DNA from: Achatina immaculata
Lineage: Eukaryota > Mollusca > Gastropoda > Stylommatophora > Achatinidae
Length of the DNA: 64,000 nucleotides
Reading direction: 5' to 3'
Assembly (NCBI GenBank): GCA_009760885.1
Contig: CM019707.1
Span: 32,839,602-32,903,601 of the forward strand
Shown here: one piece after another, positions 1-64,000 of the stretch
Position numbering within the stretch: the first letter of the stretch is position 1
Layout: every line of letters begins with the position of its first letter
Translations under genes and position numbers: made by a program
The notes under the pieces: model-generated
Databases searched by the model: none
Told to the model about the DNA's origin: nothing
The model's input: the letters and a program-made list of their open reading frames with translations, nothing else

Positions 1-344
1 AATGAGGTAACGAAAACTATGACGACTTGTCCTTTGATGTTAACACTTGGCAGCCATCTTGTCTGAGGATAAGAGTCATGGGTTGTATCGTCATTTTATC
101 AGCTATGTCTTATGGCAAGATCAGGTTGGTTTGGTAAAATATTTTAGAATGTGCACAGAAAAAAAGTATAATGATAGTCTAACTAAAATATAAGACTAGA
201 TACATGGAATCATTCATTATTTACTGCTTGTAAAAAAATAGTGTATATCATGCATGCTGATGTAATGTTCTGGGGGGGGGGGGTGGGTCTGCAGTTTTTA
301 AAAACCTGTTTATAATGTGCCTGTTATATATGTGAAGATACAAC
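1..344. other. Intron, no recognised feature
   Basis: AT-rich intronic DNA with a short G run near 271. I see no exon or transposon here. Confidence 0.5.
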
Positions 345-800
345 ACTAACTAGCCAGCAAATGGACTAGAAGACTCTATAACAGCTACAAGACTAACTAG
401 CCAGCAAATGGACTAGATAACTCTATAACAGCTACAACAAATGGAGATGACTCTATAACAGCTACAGCAAATGGACTAGATGACTCTATTATAACAGCTA
501 CAGCAAATGGACTAGATGAGTATTATAACAGCTACAGCAAATGGACTAGATGACTCTATAACATCTACAGCAAATGGACTAGAAGACCCTATAACAGCTA
601 CAACAAATGGACTAGAAGATCCTATAATAGCTACAACAAATGGACTAGAAGACCCTATTAAGCTACAACAAATGGACTAGAAGACCCTATAACAGCTACA
701 ACAAATGGACTAGAAGATCCTATAATAGCTACAACAAATGGACTAGAAGACCCTATTAAGCTACAACAAATGGACTAGAAGACCCTATAACAGCTACACT
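345..800. repeat. Minisatellite, about 33-bp unit
   Basis: About 13 imperfect tandem copies of a unit like ggactagaagaccctataac plus agctacaacaaat. The last copy ends only a few bases from the splice donor of exon 17, so the intron begins almost directly in the array. Confidence 0.95.
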
Positions 801-803
801 TAC

Positions 804-52292
<51,489 letters not shown>

Positions 52293-52547
52293 CTGGAAAT
52301 GTTACCAAAGTGGTCAAACTATCAAAGCAACAGCCTATCTGGGTTCACTGACTTTACAAATGTCAGTATGCCTACAACATTTGCTACTTTCTAAGACAAA
52401 TATGTTACTTCAGTAAAATAACACTTTTTGTACAACCACACAGATGGTTTAACAAGTGCTCCATTGGAAACATTACAGTGTTTGTTATGTACTTAGTGTG
52501 TGATGAATTTTTCTATAACCTAATACACCTTGCTAGCAGCCCTTTAG

Positions 52548-52625
52548 GGCAGTGGTTCCCAACCTTTTATTTACAGGACCTCAGAAGCAAGTTGTCATTG
52601 CCTCCCCTGATTATCTTGTCACTTG
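52548..52625. mobile_element. Possible hAT-type terminus
   Basis: The phrase cagtggttcccaacctttta followed by tacaggacctcag resembles the ends of hAT-family transposons. I found no matching opposite terminus, so only a relic can be claimed. 52626-53925 beyond it shows no supported feature. Confidence 0.3.
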
Positions 52626-53929
52626 GTATTAAATTAAAAATCTTCACACATCTCTAGTATTCTACATTATCTGCGCTCACTACAAGGGGCATCTATAAAA
52701 CTCTTTGTGGATTCTTGGTTAAGAAACAAAATCTTAGAGGATTAACTCTCAGCTTTCAGATAAATCCTTTCCCATTTCACAATTCAGCAGATTCACTAGA
52801 TGATTTGCATCTGTGAAGACGTCACAATACTTGTTATAATAAGTGGATATCAGGAGTGATATGAGGAGTGATACACGCTGCACGGCTTTCTTTACATCAT
52901 TATCTGTAAACTGTGAATAGATAGCGTATGGTAAACAGATATTCTGGGATGATTGCCGGTTTGGAGTGAATGAGAAATACACGTGCAAAATAAGTGTTAA
53001 CAGTGCTAAATTAGAATGACAAAAAAATGTGTAAGCTGAACATATAAAATTGTCGACCAAAAAAAAAAGGGGGGGGGGAGGGTGAGGGAGAAACAAACCA
53101 AAATTAATTTTTTTACTAGGAATATGCTGGTCAGATCAAACTGTTGTAATTTCAGTTTAGAGTTATCAATACTCCTTTAATCAATGCTTGTTACTGTGCT
53201 TGGTTAATTATGTTTACAAAAGAATAAGACATCATGCCTGGCTCCTTCCATTAGAACCTGACATTCACCTGCTTCAAAACTGTGGTCTAAAACAAAATGA
53301 GTCACATGTACCCAAGCCAGATCACTTTAACCATACACTGTCAGCCATCACCTTAGTAACAACACAAAATAGATGTATAACTTATGCGTATAACTCAAAT
53401 CATCAGCATGCTCAAATAACCACTCCTATCAAACATTTACAAAGTTACACTGCTGCTATAACTTTATTAATAGTATTAATTATTACTATAATAGAAGCAA
53501 TAATAATCATAATAATCATAATATAAAAAGCCATAAAAGAGCCAAACTCTTCACATCAGTTGTACAGTGACAAAGCAAAAAAAAACAAATGAGAACTTAT
53601 TATCAAGTGCTCTGAACCAAATTCTGTACTCAGCAATGCAGCATAGTCCATGCTGGTGAGAAGAACAATGTGTTAGATATGAGAGAACAAAAAAACAAAA
53701 ACATGACTATTATATACATAAATTACCATGAACTCTGGCCTACATGTTGTGAAGGATTAAGTGGATACGTCAGAATTATTAAAAGCAAAGACAGGGCAAA
53801 AAAGAGAATCTTAAAATCTGATGAATAATAAAATGTGCTTTGAAAAAGAAAAAACATATGAAAAAGCTTCATGTTAAAGAACTGATTTTTTGTTACATAT
53901 CAAAATGTCCTTCAGTGGCTAAAATCAGT

Positions 53930-54190
53930 GGTAATCCTGTGGGTGATCTATAGCAATGACAGCTTGTTTATCTGTGAGTGATCTATAGCAATGACAGCTT
54001 ATCTGTGGGTGATCTATAGAAATGACAGTTTATCTGTGGGTAATCTATAGCAATGACAGCTTGTTTATCTGTGGGTGATCTATAGCAATGACAGCTTATC
54101 TGTGGGTGATCTATAGAAATGACAGTTTATCTGTAGGTGATCTATAGAAATGACAGTTTATCTGTGGGTGATTTATAGCAATGACAGCTT
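53930..54190. repeat. Minisatellite, about 27-34-bp units x 8
   Basis: Copies of tctgtgggtgatctatagca plus atgacagctt, some with an extra tgttta. Confidence 0.93.
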
Positions 54191-54206
54191 GTTTATGATT
54201 TCAGAA

Positions 54207-54550
54207 TCATATAAAGCTGAAGAGTACACAGCAAATCACATTTTTCTGGCCCCCATATTTAACATTATGCACTACATAATTATCTATGTCCCATAGCACT
54301 TGCATGTCCCAGTGATATGAAGTGTTCGTCACTTCACATTTCTGGGCCACTACAGCATCTGAGGTGGGGGAGCCAGAACCCAGCCTCACTGCTTGTTTTC
54401 CCAGAGAAATCACACGTGCCCAGTTTCTGAGATCGGGCTGACCCCGGTGCCGGCTGGTTTGAAAAAAAAAACCATTCTGCCTGGGTGTGAAATCAATCCA
54501 GGGACCTTCTGATTGGCAAGCAAGGGCACTAACCACTGCACCATTACATA
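54207..54550 (-). mobile_element. tRNA-derived SINE-3, minus
   Basis: On the minus strand the head tggtgcagtggttagtgccc and a weak B box ggtccctggattgattt are followed by an A/T-rich ggtttttttttcaaacc and a body with ctgggttctggctcccccac. Layout resembles SINE-1, with different sequence. Confidence 0.65.
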
Positions 54551-54559
54551 ACTATCTAC

Positions 54560-56555
54560 ATAAACTAAAAACAGACAAGCCTCACCCTGGACATGTCAGA
54601 ACAGAACGTGTCCTTAAAAACAGAGACTTCCCAGTCAAAACATGGCCCTCCAACAACACAGCACAGACGTAAAAAAAAAAAAAATGTGCTGCACACATAA
54701 AGAACAGCTCTTTACTGGATTCATGAAAACAACCAGTTTCACTTTCAGACAAATGAGTTACATGATCACCAACACCAGTCAGCAGGGCAACAGATAAATA
54801 AATATAACGAGAGGAAAACTTCTCATGAACTGAAAACAGTTTATTGAGCAGTCTTCAGGTGAGGACAGGAAGGTCTGTCTAACAAACAATTTAGTGAAAA
54901 ATTAGCTCCAGTCATTGTTAAAAAAAATAGTGACATAAGAATTTAAAATGAAAAAAAAAAGAAAAAGAATCAAAATAGAGAAGGATGGGTAATAATTCTA
55001 CCACATAGTCTTAAAATGCCTGCTCTACTCTTTTATTTTGGTCAAGAGTGGCCAAAAAGGACAAAAAACAAAACAAAAAACAGACTGAACAAACTGAAAT
55101 AAATGTGACAAAATTCTGAATATAAGAAAACGTGATAAACTGAAATTGAGGGCTATCAAGTGACAATCTGAAATTGAGGGCTATCTCTTCCACAGTTCTA
55201 AGAAACTGCAGTTAATTAAATTTACGGAATGAATCATTTGACCTTAATAAGACTGAAAATAAAGGGGAAGAGAAAGGAAGGGCTGAGTGGTGGAGACTGT
55301 GGAGCAGCAATATGAGATTGGTAAAGTGAAAATGCTGAAAATACTAAGTACTAAAAAAATGATTACAGAATGTTGAAGTGCAAAAACTTTTTATCAAGCC
55401 AATCTTTAGAGGTCAGGCCACTGGGGACATGGAGACCACAAAACAGGAGAAACTAAGGAAGCAAGAAAGACACAGTTTGAGGTATCCTGACTTGCTCAAG
55501 ACAGGAGTGGCTAGAGAACCTTTGTTGATGCCTTATGCTTCATTGGGAGAACAAAGACTGAATGAATGGATGAATGGATGAACCTTTAAGAGCTGGAAAG
55601 CAAAGAAAACTGCAGAAATTTGTTTTTTTTAAGTCCTATACAATCAGAGAATGGAGATTCAGTGGCTATGCTGAACTTTGCTAGTTTTTAGATGACTTCC
55701 CTTTAATCAAGGCATTCAGAACAATCCTGGTGGAGATCATTAAAGAAGATTATAAATGGGCTAAGCTGGCTCTACTTACTTCTCAAAACAGACTTAAGAA
55801 TCAAACTACCCACAACAGACAAGTCATGCAGTCTCTACTCTGTTGAGATGCCTGAAGAAACGCACCAGTCTAGGGGCACTGACAAGTAAGATCTTGACTG
55901 GCTGTGACCTGCCATTTTCATTCCCTGTTATGCTGGAACAGACATAAGTCCTGATTTGAACTATTTTGATAGCTTAAGGTAGGGGACAAATCCTAGACTT
56001 ACTAAAAGACTTACATGGGATATTACAGACCTGCACTACACACGCAGACTTCAGAACCCAATTATGGCCCTGAGAGGCAAATTCTGGGGTTCCTGTAAAG
56101 ACCTCCTGCTGACAGAAGGATTCAAGGAGGTGACCCAACTCCCTGTTTAGAAAGCTGAGTGTAGGAAACTGAACACAGAAGAGACAGGAGTAATAACCAA
56201 ATACACATGGCTCAAACAGGAGTTTATTAGAAGAACAAAAACAGGGGAATAAGAAATGCCATTAATCTGAGCACTGTGTTTGCTGAATCTGCTTATTGTT
56301 ACAAGAAATCACTCAGACATACCTGGTAAAATAGGCAGACAATTTCCCAAATCACTAGAGGAAATCTTGAATAAAATACATGGTCATGTTGTGTGAAACA
56401 CTGAATACAGATAATTAAAATCAAGCAACTGGATTTCCCAATCCCAAATTTGGGAACCCAGATGTAGAGGAGGATTTGTAGTGTAGGTGAGTGGGAGTAG
56501 ACCACTGATTTATACAGATGTACGAGATGTTGCGAATCCCCTGGACAGCAAAAAT
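54560..56555. other. No host gene; possible LINE relics
   Basis: A 3'-end-like segment with an ATGAATGG-type tail lies at 55380-55585 (frame ending GEQRLNEWMNG). Broken frames near 55930-56150 (LTWDITDLHYTRRLQNP, then LRGKFWGSCKDLL) resemble the post-endonuclease region of LINEs. Both are weak. No further transporter exon was recognised. Confidence 0.3.
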
Positions 56556-56559
56556 AACT

Positions 56560-56860
56560 AATGAAGAATGTATGAGAAGAGCTTGAGAGACAAAAATCTT
56601 GTTAAAAAGATAAGAGAGAGACAATGTACTTTCATAGGACATGCAATGAGAAGAGGGGGCATTGAAAATATTATAGCAACAGGAAAAATAGAAGGAAGAA
56701 GATCAAGAGGAAGACCAAGAGAAATGATACTGGACAGTCAGATGGGTTGGTGTGAGAAGAGATCATAAACTGAGCTGATGGCCTGCATGAAGGATCGTGT
56801 ACTTGGAGAAGCATAATAGCCAATGCCAGTCAGCACGGCACCCGATGATGATGATGATGA
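56560..56860 (+). mobile_element. LINE D 3' fragment, plus, (GAT)n tail
   Basis: Encodes TFIGHAMRRGGIENIIATGK and GRRSRGRPREMILDSQMGW. It ends with cagcacggcacccgatgatg and a (GAT)n tail. Homologous to 31150-31690. Confidence 0.87.
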
Positions 56861-57129
56861 CGAGAGATAGTTTAAGCACAATCTGTAGAAACTTTTGCTA
56901 AGATAAAACTCCTGACATCCTTATTCTAACATTAAGAAGAAAATGCTATATTTTCCAGAGCTCTGAATTTCCACAAGGTGGTCTCTCCTTAAAATCATCT
57001 GAAAAAAACTCAACAAAAATCAACTAAACTGGGATACACTGTGACATTTTGGCTGAATCTGGAGCAGGTCAGAGTCTCAACTGGCCTTTTAGAAAAGAAC
57101 AAAATCCAGGCAGTGATTGAAAAAGTTAA

Positions 57130-57600
57130 GATTATTCAACTGAAATGTAATATCCACCCTCATTTATGCATGTGAAAGCTGGAAAACAACTAAAGAAATA
57201 GACAAGAAATTAGACTCTTTCGAAAACAAATGCCTAAGGAAAATACTCGGTATAAAGTGGAACAAATTCAAGAACAACGCAGAGATAAAACAGATGAGCA
57301 AACAACCTGTCTCATGGGTGATCAGAATAAGAAGATGGACATATGTCGGTCATGTGATGAGTAGAAACAATCAGAGGATCCCCAAACAAACTATCAAGTG
57401 GAACACAACAGGCCAAAGAAAAAGAGGTTGACCACATGAAACTCTAATGAGGACATTGTTAAGAGAGGTCAGTTTAGTGGGAATAACATCCCTTGATGAG
57501 ATTGAAAAGCTTGCCGAAGACAGGAAATCTTTACGAAAAACCATGCGGGCCCTATGTGACATTTAGTGGCACAGGAAGGATGTAAGATGTAAGTGACTGA
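57130..57600 (+). mobile_element. LINE C 3' fragment, plus
   Basis: Broken frames give YACESWKTTKEIDKKLDSFE, NKCLRKILGIKWNKFKNNAE and a C-terminal KSLRKTMRALCDI. It ends in gatgtaagatgtaag. It is the same family as 27600-28985. Confidence 0.87.
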
Positions 57601-57671
57601 AAACCTGAGACTGTCCTGGAAAAGTCATGATGCTTGGTCACCTTAATTACAAACAAACCGAACAGTGATTC

Positions 57672-60570
57672 GATATTAACAGCATAGTGAAGGAATTCAA
57701 TGCTTGTATCCTTCAAGCCGCTCGTGAAACCATTCCCAGAGGAGCTCGCAGGGACTATAAACCATACTGGTCTAGTGAGCTGGGAAAACTCCATGATGAT
57801 GTGGAAGCAGCTCAAAAGCAAGCAGAAAATAGACCATGCCAAGAACACCACAATAATTACCAACATTCTAAGGCTAAATTTCAGAGAGCCAAGCTGCAAG
57901 CCAGACGGGAAAGTTGGAGAGAGAAAACAGAGTTTGAAAAGGATAGAAGGAAACTGTGGAAACTAATCAAACAGTTAAATGATGAGAGTACTGGAAGAAG
58001 TACAAAGATTACACTAATAGAGGATGGGAAAACTCTTACAGGTAAGCAGGTAGCAGATCACTTTGCTCGCATGTTTGCACAGGACTGCAGCATTGATATC
58101 CATCCAGAGAAAGAGCGTGCAGTGCGCACTGACCCACAGAAAGAAGAGGAACAAGTCAGAAAAATGGAGGTCATGGATGCACCAATCACATGCAGCGAGT
58201 TAGACCTAGCAGTCAGTAAACTGAAACCAAGGAAATCACCAGTACCAGATGGAGTGTCCAATGAAATGATCAAGAACCTGGGAATGGCAGCAATGGGAAA
58301 GCTGTTGGATATTTTCAATATGTGCTGGAGCACAGGTAAGTTACCTCAAATCTGGAAGGAAGCAAGCATGGTACCACTGCTAAAGCCAGGGAAAAACAGT
58401 GATACTGCCTCCAGCTACAGGCCAATCAATCTCACTAGCTGCCTATGCAAAACGATGGAACGCATCATTGACCCGAGGCTAAAATGGTACCTAGAAAGTG
58501 AAAACCTTCTCGTTCCACAACAAGCAGGATTTAGGCAGTACTACATTACGGAAGATCAAGTGACCTATCTCTCTCAAGAGATTGAGGATGCATTCCAAGA
58601 GAAAAACCTTGTACTAGCAGTGTGGATAGACCTAAAGAAAGCCTTTGATAAAATATGGAAAAAAGGTCTGCTGTGGAAACTAAGAAACTGCAATGTGAAT
58701 GGAAGACTGTACAACTGGATAAAGTCCTATTTACACAATAGAAGAGCTAGAGTAGTAATGGATGGTCACAAAAGCCAGAAAGTACTTCTGCGACATGGTG
58801 TACCACAAGGAGGAGTCCTTTCGCCTACACTATTCCTTGTATTCATTAATGACCTGGTCAAGGAACTTCCCTATGGAATCAAAGCGGCACTATATGAAGA
58901 TGATCTGGTCATGTGGTGTACAGATGAATATGCGACAGTTGCTACACAGAGACTCCAAAGAGCAGAGACATCTTGACATCATGGACAAACAAATGGTGTG
59001 TAAGTATCAACACAGAGAAATCAAGTACCACTCTGTTCACTCTCACATCTAAACAGAAAGCAGGTAAGATCTTTGCAAATGAAATATCCTTAAGGATGGA
59101 CAACCAACCCACTTACTTAGGAGTGACTCTTGACTCAAAACTGACGTGGAAGCAACACATCAACAGTGCAGAAGCAAAAGCCAGAAGAAAACTAGCCATA
59201 TTAAGAAAATTAAGTGGAACCATGTGGAGCTAGTGAAAGAATCCTCAAGAATGTATATCAGCAAAGTATTCTACCACATTTAGAATATGGCTCAACATCT
59301 TGGTGCACAGCATCAAACACTACGCTGCATAATCTAGACAAGGTTCAAAATCAGTCACTACGGATTATCACAGGTGCCATGAGGTCCACACCAATAGTAG
59401 AAATGCAGAAAATAGTTGGTGTTCAACCGCTAAAGGAACGTAGAGACACAAAGGTCATGACCATGGGAGAAAAATTCCTTAGCTCTATAAGCCATCCCTG
59501 AAGGAGAGATTCAATAACTTGGCATCAAGCCGGCTTAAAAGAAGCAGCTTCATTCACCAGGCCAAGCGTATGCGTAAACTGATACCTGACCTTCCAACTG
59601 TAGTCACTTCATTATCATCTGTACCAGAGCATACACCATGGAAAGAAGCAGATTATACACAAATAACTATTCAGACTGAAGTGAAAGGTGTGCAGAATGG
59701 TGAGATGCAAAGCAGCCTTGTAAGGTCAACAGCCACACTTAGTGTGCTAGATGACAAATATCCATGTGGCACCTGGATACGTGTGTATACAGACGGATCT
59801 GTACACAATGCCATAAAGAATGGAGGAGCAGGAGAACATATTGATACCAAACAACACCTCTGACAAGATTTCCATACCCACTGGAAAATACTGCAACAAC
59901 TTTGATGCAGAAGTTAGGGCAATTATTGCTGCAGTTGAAAAACTATCAGACTCCAGAATTGATACATGTCCTGTAGTAATTCTCACAGGTGCAAGATCAG
60001 TACTGGAAGCTCTTCAGTGCAACAAACTACCAGACCTTAAGGATGCCTTGTCAAAAATTGGCTTACAACATGGAGTCACTTTGCAATGGATTCCCTCCCA
60101 CTGTGGGATACCAGGCAATGAGAAAGCTGACCATCTGGCCAAAGAGGGCACTGAAATGGAGCAACCAGACATACCAATCACCTATAATCAGAAGAAAAGC
60201 ATGATAAAAACCTACAGGAAGCCACAAACACCACTACATGATGACTATCACATGCTAAACAGAAAGGAATAAGTCACCATCTTCCGTCTCCGAACAGTAC
60301 ACAGCCGACTCCGAAGTCATATGTATACAAAGTTTAAGGTTGGTACTACTAATCTATGTACATGTGCCCAGGTGCCCCAAACTGTGGAACATATCCTCCA
60401 GAACTGCACCAACTATGAAACACTGAGAAATAATTACTGGCCCAGTGAAACCACTAAAGAAGATAAGCTCTACGGTTCCATACATGAATTGCAAAAAACA
60501 GTGAAATTTATCCAAGAGACAGGACTGCAGGTATAGACAGACAATGCGAACGAAGAAGAAGAAGAAGAAG
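57672..60570 (+). pseudogene. I-type LINE, second copy, 5'-truncated and broken
   Basis: Starts at the point corresponding to 46254 of the first copy and ends in (GAA)n. The target duplication agtgattc lies at 57664-57671 and 60571-60578. The frame from 57687 runs 429 codons and then breaks. Relative to copy 1 there is a 9-nt deletion near 57934 and small deletions near 58969, 59223 and 59498. A stop replaces a Gln codon near 60270, and the RT catalytic box reads YEDDL instead of YADDL. It is dead on arrival by truncation and further decayed. Confidence 0.93.
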
Positions 60571-60860
60571 AGTGATTCAGTTTTAAGAGAGATGAGATAT
60601 GCCAGAAGTAGATTCTGAGATACTGAAGATGAAAGCTATTGTAGCATAACTAAGAGAAGCTAAGAAATTTTAGCATGATACTTTGTTAAATGGATAATAA
60701 AAATAATGAGAGAAACAATTACATGAAAGAAAGAACTACATGGTAAAGACAGTGACATAAAAGAACTGCATGATAAAAACAGCAAGCTGTAAGAATTATA
60801 TGAAAATAAAATTTTGCTACAGAAGCTAGATAACAAAACCAGCAAGTTATAAAAAAAGAA

Positions 60861-61146
60861 TCATTCACTCATTCATTTGCATGTCCCTTGTGGAACTTTG
60901 CCTCCATAATAGCACTCCTGTAGGCCTCTCGATTGTGAGCAAGATGGCCTGCTGCTGATGCATCCATTTGCAGATCATCAACGATATCTTGCAGCCATCT
61001 TCGACTTGGTCTTCCTCTCTTTCTTTTCCCCATTATGTACCCTTCCAAGACGGTCTTCTCTAGATTATCATGACATCTAATGTGTCCAAAATATTTAAGT
61101 TTTCTTTGTTTAATTCTCTTTACTAGCCAGCCCTCTTCAATATTAA
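60861..61146 (-). mobile_element. LINE B 3' fragment, minus
   Basis: Starts attcactcattcatttgcat, a TGAA-type tail. It continues with the LINE B 3' end (cctgtaggcctctcgattgt, cagccatcttcgacttggtc) and stops near ccctcttcaatattaagg. Confidence 0.87.
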
Positions 61147-61341
61147 GGTATATACATACTGAGGTTACATCCTGATAATATGTATCACCTTTGAAAACAG
61201 GGTTACCCTTTAAAAAAAATAAAGGTTACACTTTGATAATGACGTTAATAAGGACAAAAAACATGATTCTGATATTAACAAAGGCACAGCAAAAAGGAAG
61301 TTAGGTACGTCTAAACATCAAAGCACAGTTTTATGATATAT

Positions 61342-61686
61342 CTCTCTCTCTGAACCTTAAGTGCCCAGGGCACATGGGGCTTCCGCAAGGGTTTTCCACA
61401 AATGCCTGTCCTTCGCCTTTTTTTCTGCTCTTGCCCAGGTGAGCCCTCTATTGCTCAACATCCTTTCTGTTGTTCTTCTCCATGTCTCTTTTGGTCTACC
61501 CTTACTTCTGTTCCCCTGTGGTGTCCATCTTAGTGCTATTTTTGGTAGTGAGTTGTCAGTCATTCGGAGCACATGTCCCAACCATCGCCAGCGTCTTTCC
61601 TCAATAATTGTTGTCAGTGGCTTCATCTGCATTTCTACCAATAAGATGTTATTTCTTATGGTGTTTGGCCAAAATATTTTTCTAAT
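61342..61686 (-). mobile_element. LINE A 3' fragment, minus, with target duplication
   Basis: (CT)n then gaaccttaagtgcccagggc. The minus strand encodes RWRWLGHVLRMTDNSLPKIA and GRPKETWRRTTERML in one open frame. The target duplication ttttatgatatat lies at 61329-61341 and 61687-61699 and is exact over 13 bp. Confidence 0.92.
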
Positions 61687-61699
61687 TTTTATGATATAT

Positions 61700-62420
61700 A
61701 CAACACCAATATTATGTGCCATGCTGGGTAATGATGGCCATCATGCTTCATCTTGTGTGTTCCTCGGTGTTTCCAAAAAACTTAAATGCTTTTCTTTTCT
61801 CATGCCACTTGGTCAGTCCAATGAGATTTTTTTTTTTTTTCCTTGGCCTTCTTCTGCTTTTTTCCCTTGAATTTTCCAGTCATTACCAAATTCTCTAACT
61901 TTTGTCTCTCATGACGTGTCCTAGACATTTTGATTGTCTTTTTTTTTATCATTTTAATTAGTTTCTCACTACTCTGAAATTTCCTTGAGGGCTAGGACTT
62001 TTTCATCGGTTTATTTGTCTGTCCCAGATATTTGTTGGATATTTTTTTGAAAACCACATCTCTGTTGCTTTTAATGCATTTATCCTTCTGCTAACTCTTC
62101 AAGTTTCACAATCACATAGCAATATTGCCTCTATATAGCACTGCAATACTCTTTTCCTCGCTTTTGGAGACATTTTATTTGCTAGAATCTTCTTCATGTC
62201 ATAAAAAGTTGCTTTTGCCTTAACAATTCATGATTTTATTTTATTTGCACACTCGCCATCAGATGTTATTGTTGTTCCAAGGTAATCACATTTATTTACT
62301 TGGGTCCGTGTCTTCTCATTTGAAAGGATGTTGCACTTTGGTATATTTATTCTTTTTTAATATTATCATTGTTTCTGTCATGTTGCTGTTTAGCTCTAAA
62401 CCCTTTACTCTTATTCACAG
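61700..62420 (-). mobile_element. LINE E fragment, minus
   Basis: The minus strand contains, in broken frames, a YLGTTITSDGECANKIKS-like segment near 62255-62310 and KARKRVLQCYIEAILL near 62110-62160. Downstream sequence matches 5345-5770, including tatgtgccatgctg near the tail. Confidence 0.65.
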
Positions 62421-62429
62421 ATTTGTGAA

Positions 62430-63265
62430 GCAAACTTAGACAAAGGAATGCATAACAAACACATGGAAAGTAACAATTTTACACTGACTAGTTTACTCAT
62501 TGAGTATGTCAGTGTTGGTCATTTATCATTGTCAGATTTTTGTAACAAATGTGTTAAAAATGAAGTGGTAACTAAACTGAAATGTACAACAAGCTGGCTA
62601 AAAGTACCACTGGTCTTACACAGCAGCATAAATACATGTTTACCAGCATCATGTCAGTCTGTGGGTGTATGTGACACATCAAGGTCTAATAATTACAGCT
62701 GCTTCCATATACAGCCACATTGAACTGTAACACAAATTGCAGCAAGTTCTAGCACAGCTACAGCAAGCTCTGGCACAATTACAGGATGTAGCAGGTACTG
62801 ACATGCAAGAAGTTATTATTCAATAATCTGAAAAGGGAACAAGACTATATAGAATATTTCAAATATAAACTGAACACATGCTGTTAAAGTTTAAGGTTGT
62901 CACATCAACAGGCCACATCAATGAAAGCACACAGCAAACTATAAACTGCCAATGGACTGACTGATCAGCTCTTCATTACTTTAGAGGCATTTACATGATG
63001 TTAAATACTTCATATTATATGGAACAATACATACAGAACACACGTGAAGATACCAGCAGATCACATCATGCCAAGGTTACAGGTTGAACTAGTCATTAAA
63101 ATATGACATCTAACCAGCATCTGGAGTCAACACACTAATCTAAATCAATAACAATCAATAAGTGCAAACCTGAAGCTAGCAAGGTAAATTACTGAAACAG
63201 AGCAAGTAGGATTCCTAAACAAATCAGATGGAGAAAGAAAAAAGAGAAAACAGAGGACTGAAATT
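62430..63265. other. No recognised feature
   Basis: AT-rich sequence with no supported exon, transposon protein or array. Confidence 0.45.
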
Positions 63266-63269
63266 CTAA

Positions 63270-63640
63270 CCACTTACCAGAAGGACATAAGACTACCACA
63301 AGGACATAAGACTACCAGAGGAACATGAGACTACCAGAAGGACATGAGACTACTAGAAGGACATAAGACTACCAGAAGGACATGAGACCACCAGAAAGAC
63401 ATAAGACAATGGAAAGGACATGAAACTATCAGAAGGACATGAGACTATTGGAAGGACAAAGGACATGAGACTATTGGAAGGACATGAGACTACCAGAAGG
63501 ATATGAGACTACCGGAAGGACATGAGACTAGAATGACATCAGACTACTGGAAGGACATCAGACTACCAGAAGAATATGAGACTACTGGAAGGACATGAGA
63601 CTTTTAGAAGGTCATGAGACTACCAGAAGAACATAGACTA
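63270..63640. repeat. Minisatellite, 20-bp unit x about 18
   Basis: Copies of aaggacatgagactaccaga, mixed with attgg and actgg variants. Confidence 0.96.
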
Positions 63641-63689
63641 TGTAACCATGGAAAGTCATTGTGCTAACTATATCTTACACCTTACACTC

Positions 63690-64000
63690 TTCCCATGCCT
63701 CTAAGCGACACAAGGGGCCGCATGGTAGTTCACCAAGATTTCCCGTCTTTGGCAAGTTTTTCAGCCTCATCAAGGATGTTATGCCCACTGAACTGGCCTC
63801 TTCAGAGTTTAATGTGGTCAATCTCTTTTTCTTCGGCCTGTTGTGTTCCACTTGATAGCTTGTTTGGGGATCCTCTGACTGGGGATCCTCTGACTATTTC
63901 TTCTCATCACATGACCAACATATGTCCATCTTTTTCTGATCACCCATGAGACAGGTTGTTGTTTGCTCATCTGTCTTATCTCTGCATTGTTCTTGAATTC
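63690..64000 (-). mobile_element. LINE C 3' fragment, minus, cut by the window edge
   Basis: Contains cgacacaaggggccgcatgg, cctcatcaaggatgttatgc, gttgtgttccacttgatagc and ctgatcacccatgagacagg, matching LINE C. A ctggggatcctctga segment is duplicated at 63868-63895. Confidence 0.87.

Noticed and set aside
52749..53096. 115-codon minus-strand open stretch upstream of exon 1
   Set aside because: No resemblance to ABCC TMD1 and no matching splice phase. Considered as a transposase relic because of the nearby hAT-like terminus, but no motif supports it.

Overview
The window is eukaryotic, AT-rich and intron-dominated. Almost all of it is one minus-strand gene, an ABCC4/MRP4-like full ABC transporter. 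Seventeen internal exons can be placed between 804 and 52292. All have matching reading-frame phases and consensus GT/AG borders, and together they give about 2.8 kb of coding sequence (about 932 codons). The 5' exons (most of TMD1) lie beyond the right edge or were not recognised. The last exons (end of NBD2) lie left of base 804. The retrotransposon repertoire (RNase H-bearing I-type LINEs, RTE-like LINEs with microsatellite tails, mariner) and the protein's character suggest a lophotrochozoan animal, most likely a mollusc; this is inference.

Layout from right to left, the direction of transcription. 52.3-52.0 kb holds the end of TMD1. The 8.2-kb intron from 52.0 to 43.9 kb carries a near-complete I-type LINE (44690-49162) with a 13-bp target duplication, sitting inside a SINE-like repeat. 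43.9-33.7 kb holds NBD1 (Walker A, Q-loop, signature, Walker B, H-loop) spread over six exons. 30.6-10.9 kb holds TMD2. Its longest intron (14.2-22.8 kb) contains a 40-bp minisatellite cut by two LINE insertions. 9.2-0.8 kb holds NBD2. To the right of 52.3 kb I see only repeats, including a second, 5'-truncated copy of the I-type LINE at 57672-60570.

The introns carry more than twenty minisatellite arrays (units of 18 to 65 bp). They also carry at least five RTE-like LINE families (called A to E here), a family F with a (GAA)n tail, three mariner relics, a TTAA-flanked piggyBac-like MITE, a possible solo LTR, and tRNA-derived SINEs. One mariner (23070-25618) contains a LINE B copy that itself contains a LINE F fragment, each with a recognisable target duplication.

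The only host gene is the transporter, an ATP-driven exporter of organic anions and, in vertebrate ABCC4, cyclic nucleotides. All other long open frames are transposon proteins or artefacts of tandem repeats. I see no operon, CRISPR array, rRNA or genuine tRNA gene. The most unusual observations are a +1 frame break in the RNase H domain shared by both I-type LINE copies, the same-phase insertion of two LINE families into one minisatellite, and the duplication of a SINE as part of a 554-bp higher-order tandem repeat.
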